DNA from: DATARH01 sp035309005
GTDB lineage: Bacteria; Pseudomonadota; Alphaproteobacteria; ATCC43930; CGMCC-115725
Reading direction: 5' to 3'
DNA length: 17,433 bases
NCBI GenBank assembly: GCA_035309005.1
Contig: DATGFP010000040.1
Location: 1-17,433 of the forward strand
The stretch's first letter is position 1, and every line of letters starts with the position of its first letter. Below the pieces are notes generated by a model. That model searched no databases. It saw nothing but the letters and a program-made list of their open reading frames with translations, and was not told the origin of the DNA. Position numbers and translations under genes: made by a program. This document shows, one piece after another, positions 13,395-17,433 of this stretch.

Positions 13395-14672
13395 ATGAAT
13401 TTCCTGTTCGTTCATCAGAATTTCCCGGGGCAATACCTGCACCTGATCCAGTACCTGCGCGACGCTGGACACACCGTGGCGTTCATCACCCAGCGCCAGG
13501 ACCGGCCGATCGATGGCATCCGGATGCTCGAATATCTGCCGGCGCCGCTGACCCCGGCGACGCAATCCTACGTCAACGAGCTGGAAAGCAACGCGATGAA
13601 CGGCCTCGCCGCCGCCCGGCTGTGCGAGGGCCTGAAGCACGAGGGGTTTCACCCCGACATCGTGATCGGCCATACCGGCTGGGGCGAGCTGCTGTTCATC
13701 AAGGACATCTGGCCGAGCGTGCCGCTACTCGGCTATTTCGAATTTTTCTACCACGGGTCGGGGTCCGATTTGGATTTCGACCCCGAATTTCCGCCGACGG
13801 CGGCCGATTCGATGCGGGTGCGGCTGCGCAACGCGACCAACCTGTTGAGCCTCGATGCCGCCGATTGGGGCCACACCCCGACAATCTGGCAGCGCGACCA
13901 GTACCCGGCCGAATATCACCACCGCATCAGCGTCGTCCATGAGGGCATCGACACCGAGATCGTCCACCCCGAGCCGACCGCGCGGCTCTGGCTGCGCGGC
14001 GGCCTGTCGCTGTCGCGTGACGACCGGGTGCTGACCTACAGCGCCCGCCGGCTCGAACCCTACCGCGGCTTTCACGTGTTCATGCGGGCCTTGCCGCAGG
14101 TCCTCAGCGACTGCCCGGACGCGCAGGTTGTGATCATCGGCGGCGACGGGGTCAGCTACGGCCGGCCGCCGAGCAGCGGCAAAAGCTGGCGCGAGCACAT
14201 GCTTGCCGAACTGAGCGGCCGGCTCGATTTGAGCCGGGTGCATTTCGTCGGCTGGCTGCCCTATGCGCAATATCTCGCGGTGCTGCAGATCTCGGCGGCG
14301 CACGTCTATTTGACCTATCCGTTCGTGCTGTCGTGGGGGCTGCTCGAGGCGATGGCGGCCGGCTGCGCGGTGATCGGGTCGCGAACGGCGCCGGTCGAAG
14401 AGGTCATCGACGGCACCGACAACGGCTACCTCGTCGATTTTTTCGACACCGGCGGGCTGGCGCGGCAGATCTGCACGGTGCTGCAGAACCCCGCCGCGAC
14501 GAGCGAGATGCGGCGCCACGCCCGCGATCATGTGGTCGAGCACTATAACCTGCGCACCACCTGCCTGCCGGCGCACCTGGCGCTGATCCACCGCCTGACC
14601 GGCAGCGACCCGGCGGCGCGGCCCCGCCGACGCCGCCGCGCCGCGCATCCCGTCCTGGTCTCGGCCCATTGA
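13395..14672 (+). CDS. GT4-type glycosyltransferase with Glyco_trans_4_3 N-terminal domain
   Basis: The 425-residue product starts MNFLFVHQNFPGQYLHLIQY, the signature start of a GT4 subfamily with a PF12000-type acceptor domain (to about residue 170, including GHTGWGELLFIKDIWP and LGYFEFFYHG). The C-terminal GT-B donor domain (about 190-390) has YSARRLEPYRGFHVFMRALP, HFVGWLPYAQYLAVL and YPFVLSWGLLEAMAAGCAVI with E318 and E335/E336. The first Glu of the usual E-x7-E motif is not present (F310 occupies the site), which I believe is normal for this subfamily. A basic tail of about 25 residues ends the protein. The reading frame is open far upstream (to 12663), but the ATG at 13395 is chosen from the conserved N-terminus and AGAGG at 13386-13390. 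It likely transfers a sugar from a nucleotide donor to a polysaccharide or glycolipid in the cytoplasm. Confidence 0.92.
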   Translation: MNFLFVHQNFPGQYLHLIQYLRDAGHTVAFITQRQDRPIDGIRMLEYLPAPLTPATQSYVNELESNAMNGLAAARLCEGLKHEGFHPDIVIGHTGWGELLFIKDIWPSVPLLGYFEFFYHGSGSDLDFDPEFPPTAADSMRVRLRNATNLLSLDAADWGHTPTIWQRDQYPAEYHHRISVVHEGIDTEIVHPEPTARLWLRGGLSLSRDDRVLTYSARRLEPYRGFHVFMRALPQVLSDCPDAQVVIIGGDGVSYGRPPSSGKSWREHMLAELSGRLDLSRVHFVGWLPYAQYLAVLQISAAHVYLTYPFVLSWGLLEAMAAGCAVIGSRTAPVEEVIDGTDNGYLVDFFDTGGLARQICTVLQNPAATSEMRRHARDHVVEHYNLRTTCLPAHLALIHRLTGSDPAARPRRRRRAAHPVLVSAH

Positions 14673-15505
14673 TCACGGCCTCCCCGGTGCGGGCCGCGAC
14701 CGCCCGCGCCGTGGCGCGGCTGGTGGCGCTCGACCGCGGCCTTTACAGCTTGCGCCGGCTCGACGAGCCCGGGCGCGTTGGCGGGCACTCCCATTCCGCC
14801 GGGGTGGAACTTGCGCTGCCGGCGATCCAGGTCTGCGCACCGCCCGGCGGCGAGCGCGCCCTCGCAGTCCGCGACGGGTTCGGCCGCGCCCGGAATTGGC
14901 TGAGCGCTCGCCACACGATCCTCTTCGTCACCGCGGCGGCCGGCGGCGCGGCGCTGATTACCGCATACCGGTCGCCCGATCGCGACGATGCACCGGCACG
15001 GCTGGAGCTGCGCCGCCTCGATCCGCCGGGGCCGGCGGTGGTGCTGTCGCTTGGCGGCGAGGTTTCGGAGGTCGCGGCGGGTGACGAGATCGGCCTCGAA
15101 ATCGTTGCCCATATTCGCACCCGGGGCGATCTTCGTTTTGTCGATGCGCCCTGGATCGGCCGCCTCGGAGCGGGGCTGTGGATCGAGGCGTTCACGGTTT
15201 TGCCGCGCGATCCGGCAGCAGCCGCCTCGATCGAATACAAGGGCTTGACGGCGAGCGGCGCCGAGACGCCGTGGCTCGCCAGCGGCGCGGCCTGCGGCAC
15301 TACCGGCCAGGGCCAGCCGCTGATCGGGTTCGCGCTGCGGCAGCGGGCGGTTCCCGGCGAGGTGCGGCTCGATTGCGAATATGTCGGCTACTTCGCCTCC
15401 GGGACGACCGCCGGGCCCGCGCGCAACGGCGCGCCGTGCCGTTCGGCGCGCGACAACGACCCGCTCGAAGGCATGCAGCTGCGCATCACGCGACGGGCGC
15501 GATAA
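14669..15505 (+). CDS. Unknown-function protein with ChW-like repeats (paralog B)
   Basis: The 278-residue product (if started at TTG 14669) is a clear paralog of the protein at 12340-13323 without its disordered N-terminus. Matching blocks are DRGLYSLR, LPAIQV, ALITAY to LELRRL in the N-domain, then IVAHIRTRGDLRF to LWIEAFTV, EYKGLTASGAETPW to CGTTGQGQPLIGFALR, and CEYVGYFASG to CRSARDNDPLEGMQLRI. The last three resemble hydrophobic-W repeats, CGTTGQ being closest to the ChW consensus. C209 and C257 align with C255 and C302 of paralog A. The TTG overlaps the glycosyltransferase stop (TTGA), implying translational coupling. GTG codons at 14687, 14711 and 14723 are alternative starts, and no clear SD precedes any of them. 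No signal peptide. Function unknown. Confidence 0.72.
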   Translation: MITASPVRAATARAVARLVALDRGLYSLRRLDEPGRVGGHSHSAGVELALPAIQVCAPPGGERALAVRDGFGRARNWLSARHTILFVTAAAGGAALITAYRSPDRDDAPARLELRRLDPPGPAVVLSLGGEVSEVAAGDEIGLEIVAHIRTRGDLRFVDAPWIGRLGAGLWIEAFTVLPRDPAAAASIEYKGLTASGAETPWLASGAACGTTGQGQPLIGFALRQRAVPGEVRLDCEYVGYFASGTTAGPARNGAPCRSARDNDPLEGMQLRITRRAR

Positions 15506-15523
15506 CCCGGCCTGCAAGGCCGC

Positions 15524-17398
15524 TCAGGCGAGAACCTCGGCGCGGCGCAGCACCTCGACCAGCCGGTCGGCCAGCGCATCGGGGTCGCCCGCCGCCGTGT
15601 TGAGCCGGATTTCCGGCGCTTCCGGCGCTTCGTAAGCCGAATCGATGCCGGTGAAATTGGGGATCGCGCCCGCTTGCGCCTTGGCGTAGAGCCCCTTCGG
15701 ATCGCGCCGGATGCATTCCTCGATCGGCGTATCGACAAAGACCTCGAGGAAGGCGTGCGGCGCGGCGATCTCGCGCGCCATCTGCCGATCGGCGCGGAAC
15801 GGCGAGATGAAGGCGCAGATCACGATCAGCCCGGCATCGCTCATCAGCCGGGCAACCTCGCCGACCCGCCGGATGTTCTCGACCCGGTCGACGTCGGTAA
15901 AGCCGAGGTCGTGGTTGAGCCCGTGGCGCACATTGTCGCCGTCGAGCAGCATCGTGTGGCAGCCGACTTCCAGGAGCTTCTGCTCGAGCCGGTTGGCGAT
16001 CGTCGACTTGCCCGCCCCTGAAAGTCCGGTGAACCACAGCACCGCCGGGCGATGCCCCTTGAGGTCGGCGCGCTGCCCGGGGCTGACCGTCGCCTCGTGC
16101 CAGTGGATGTTGGTGGCGCGCCGCAGCGCGAAGGCGATGACCCCGGCCGCCGCAGTCTCCTGGGTCAGCCGGTCGATCAGGATGAAGCCGCCGGTGTCGC
16201 GGCTCGTCGCATAGCCGTCGAACGCCAGCGGCACGCTGGTCGCCAGATTGCAGAAGCCGATCTCGTTGATCGCCAGCGTGCGCGCCGCGATGTGCGCACC
16301 GCTGTCGACATCGATCCGGTGCTTCAGCGCGGTGACCGTCGCCGACGCCGTGCGCGGGCCGAGCTTGAGCCAGTAGGAGCGCCCCGGCACCAGCGGCTCG
16401 TCCTTCATCCACACGAGGTGCGCGGCGAACTGGTCGGCGAACTCGGCCGGCGCCGACGGATGCACGAGGAGATCGCCGCGCGAGACGTCGATCTCGTCCG
16501 CCAGCGTCAGCGTTACCGCATCCCCGGCCGAGGCGCGCGTCAGCGTACCGTCGAACGTGACGATCTCGCGGACCCGCGAGGTGCGCTGCGAGCCCATCAC
16601 CTGGACCGCATCGCCCGGCGCCACCGAGCCGGCCGACACCATCCCGGAGAAGCCGCGAAATTCGCCGTTCGGCCGGTTGACCCACTGCACCGGAAAGCGG
16701 AACGGCTGGTCGGCCGGGGCGCCCTCGACCTCGACCTTTTCGAGGTAATCGAAAAGGCACGGGCCGCCATACCACGGGGTGCGCGCCGAGGGCTCGGTCA
16801 AATTGTCGCCGAAGCGCGCCGAGAGCGGAATGATTTGGAGGGAGGCAAAACCGAGAGCGGCGGCGAAGCCCCGGTAATCCGCCGCGATCCGATCGAACGC
16901 GGCGCGGTCGAAATCGACGAGGTCGAGCTTGTTGACCGCGAGGACGATGTGGCGGATGCCGAACAGCGAGCAGATCAACGAGTGCCGCCGGGTCTGCGCC
17001 ACGACGCCTTTGCGCGCGTCGACCAGCAACACCGCGAGATCGGCGGTCGAGGCGCCGGTCGCCATGTTGCGGGTGTACTGCTCGTGCCCGGGGGTGTCGG
17101 CGACAATAAAGGAACGGCGGGCCGTCGCAAAATACCGATAGGCGACATCAATGGTGATGCGCTGCTGCCGTTCGTCCTCGAGCCCATCCAAGAGCAGCGA
17201 GAAATCGATATCGCCGCCGGTCGTGCCAAAGCGCCGCGAATCCTGCTGCAGCGCCGCGAGCTGGTCGCCCATGACGGCATCGGCGTCGTGCAGCAGCCGG
17301 CCGATCAGGGTCGACTTGCCATCATCGACCGAGCCGCAGGTCAGAAACCGCAAGAGGCTCTTATCGGCCGCCTGCATCTGAGCCTCGCCCTCGGGCAT
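15524..17398 (-). CDS. cysNC: Bifunctional sulfate adenylyltransferase subunit 1 / APS kinase (CysNC, NodQ-like)
   Basis: The 624-residue protein fuses an EF-Tu-like GTPase (CysN, about 1-440) to APS kinase (CysC, about 450-624). GTPase motifs are GSVDDGKST (22-30), DTPGH (101-105) and NKLD (156-159). The kinase has its own P-loop GLSGAGKST (458-466), the LDGDNVRHGLN substrate loop and FISPFRADR. With CysD it forms APS from ATP and sulfate, driven by GTP hydrolysis; the kinase half phosphorylates APS to PAPS. PAPS feeds sulfite formation or sulfotransferases. Its ATG overlaps the cysD stop (TGATG), so the pair is translationally coupled. A second in-frame ATG at codon 8 is less likely for that reason. 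It converges on the paralog B gene with an 18-base gap and may or may not be functionally linked to it. Confidence 0.95.
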   Translation of the reverse strand: MPEGEAQMQAADKSLLRFLTCGSVDDGKSTLIGRLLHDADAVMGDQLAALQQDSRRFGTTGGDIDFSLLLDGLEDERQQRITIDVAYRYFATARRSFIVADTPGHEQYTRNMATGASTADLAVLLVDARKGVVAQTRRHSLICSLFGIRHIVLAVNKLDLVDFDRAAFDRIAADYRGFAAALGFASLQIIPLSARFGDNLTEPSARTPWYGGPCLFDYLEKVEVEGAPADQPFRFPVQWVNRPNGEFRGFSGMVSAGSVAPGDAVQVMGSQRTSRVREIVTFDGTLTRASAGDAVTLTLADEIDVSRGDLLVHPSAPAEFADQFAAHLVWMKDEPLVPGRSYWLKLGPRTASATVTALKHRIDVDSGAHIAARTLAINEIGFCNLATSVPLAFDGYATSRDTGGFILIDRLTQETAAAGVIAFALRRATNIHWHEATVSPGQRADLKGHRPAVLWFTGLSGAGKSTIANRLEQKLLEVGCHTMLLDGDNVRHGLNHDLGFTDVDRVENIRRVGEVARLMSDAGLIVICAFISPFRADRQMAREIAAPHAFLEVFVDTPIEECIRRDPKGLYAKAQAGAIPNFTGIDSAYEAPEAPEIRLNTAAGDPDALADRLVEVLRRAEVLA

Positions 17399-17433
17399 CA
17401 GAAATAGCCCTGACGCTTCTTACGCTCCATCGA
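17398..17433 (-). CDS. cysD: Sulfate adenylyltransferase subunit 2, C-terminal fragment (cut by window edge)
   Basis: The last eleven codons and TGA read SMERKKRQGYF, the well-conserved C-terminus of CysD (MExKKxxGYF). CysD is the catalytic ATP-sulfurylase subunit that works with CysN. The stop TGA at 17400-17398 shares its A with the cysNC ATG. The rest of the gene lies beyond the window. Confidence 0.88.
   Translation of the reverse strand, partial: SMERKKRQGYF

Noticed and set aside
12663..14672. Single 669-codon frame that would fuse a new protein to the glycosyltransferase
   Set aside because: The part before 13395 is an out-of-phase, Arg-rich reading of paralog A. The transferase has its own conserved N-terminus and an RBS at 13386-13390.
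16052..17407. 451-codon plus-strand frame opposite cysNC
   Set aside because: Antisense shadow rich in Arg and Asp; the minus strand encodes an unmistakable CysNC.

Overview
The window is high-GC DNA from what is most likely an alphaproteobacterium. The clues are a type III-fold ornithine/lysine decarboxylase behind a long structured leader, palindromic intergenic repeats of the GTCATTGCGAG and CCCTCCCCCGC types, and a fused cysNC sulfate-activation gene. No rRNA or tRNA is present to refine this, so the lineage is an inference.

Region 1 (1-1758): the last 40 codons of an IS5-type transposase, then about 500 bases without a conventional gene, then a PLP-dependent ornithine/lysine decarboxylase. 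The gap holds a plausible sigma-70 promoter (209-236) and a leader of about 385 nt. The leader is packed with hairpins, carries two short upstream reading frames, and has a segment that could mask the decarboxylase ribosome binding site. It sits where the alphaproteobacterial speF RNA motif would be expected.

Region 2 (1771-12001): a catabolic block of ten genes. A two-component flavin monooxygenase (acyl-CoA-dehydrogenase-fold oxygenase plus flavin reductase) is on the minus strand. Divergent from it is a plus-strand run: an EthD-like alpha/beta-barrel protein, a metal-dependent amidohydrolase, and the E1 alpha, E1 beta and E2 of an acetoin-dehydrogenase-type complex (acoABC-like). Converging on this from the right is a minus-strand run: a luciferase-like flavin monooxygenase, an alpha/beta hydrolase, and a crotonase-fold protein carrying the full catalytic set of 6-oxocamphor hydrolase. 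Together they suggest oxidation and C-C cleavage of a cyclic ketone, diketone or similar compound, with the lipoyl complex handling an acyloin or diketone intermediate. The actual substrate is unknown. Five palindromic repeats of three families fill the gaps between these genes.

Region 3 (12340-15505): a GT4-type glycosyltransferase flanked by two paralogous proteins of unknown function. Each paralog has an N-terminal beta-rich domain and what look like three divergent hydrophobic-W (ChW-like) repeats. This three-gene cassette is the least explained part of the window.

Region 4 (15524-17433): cysNC (sulfate adenylyltransferase large subunit fused to APS kinase) and the 3' end of cysD, on the minus strand. 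They make APS and PAPS for sulfate assimilation or sulfation.
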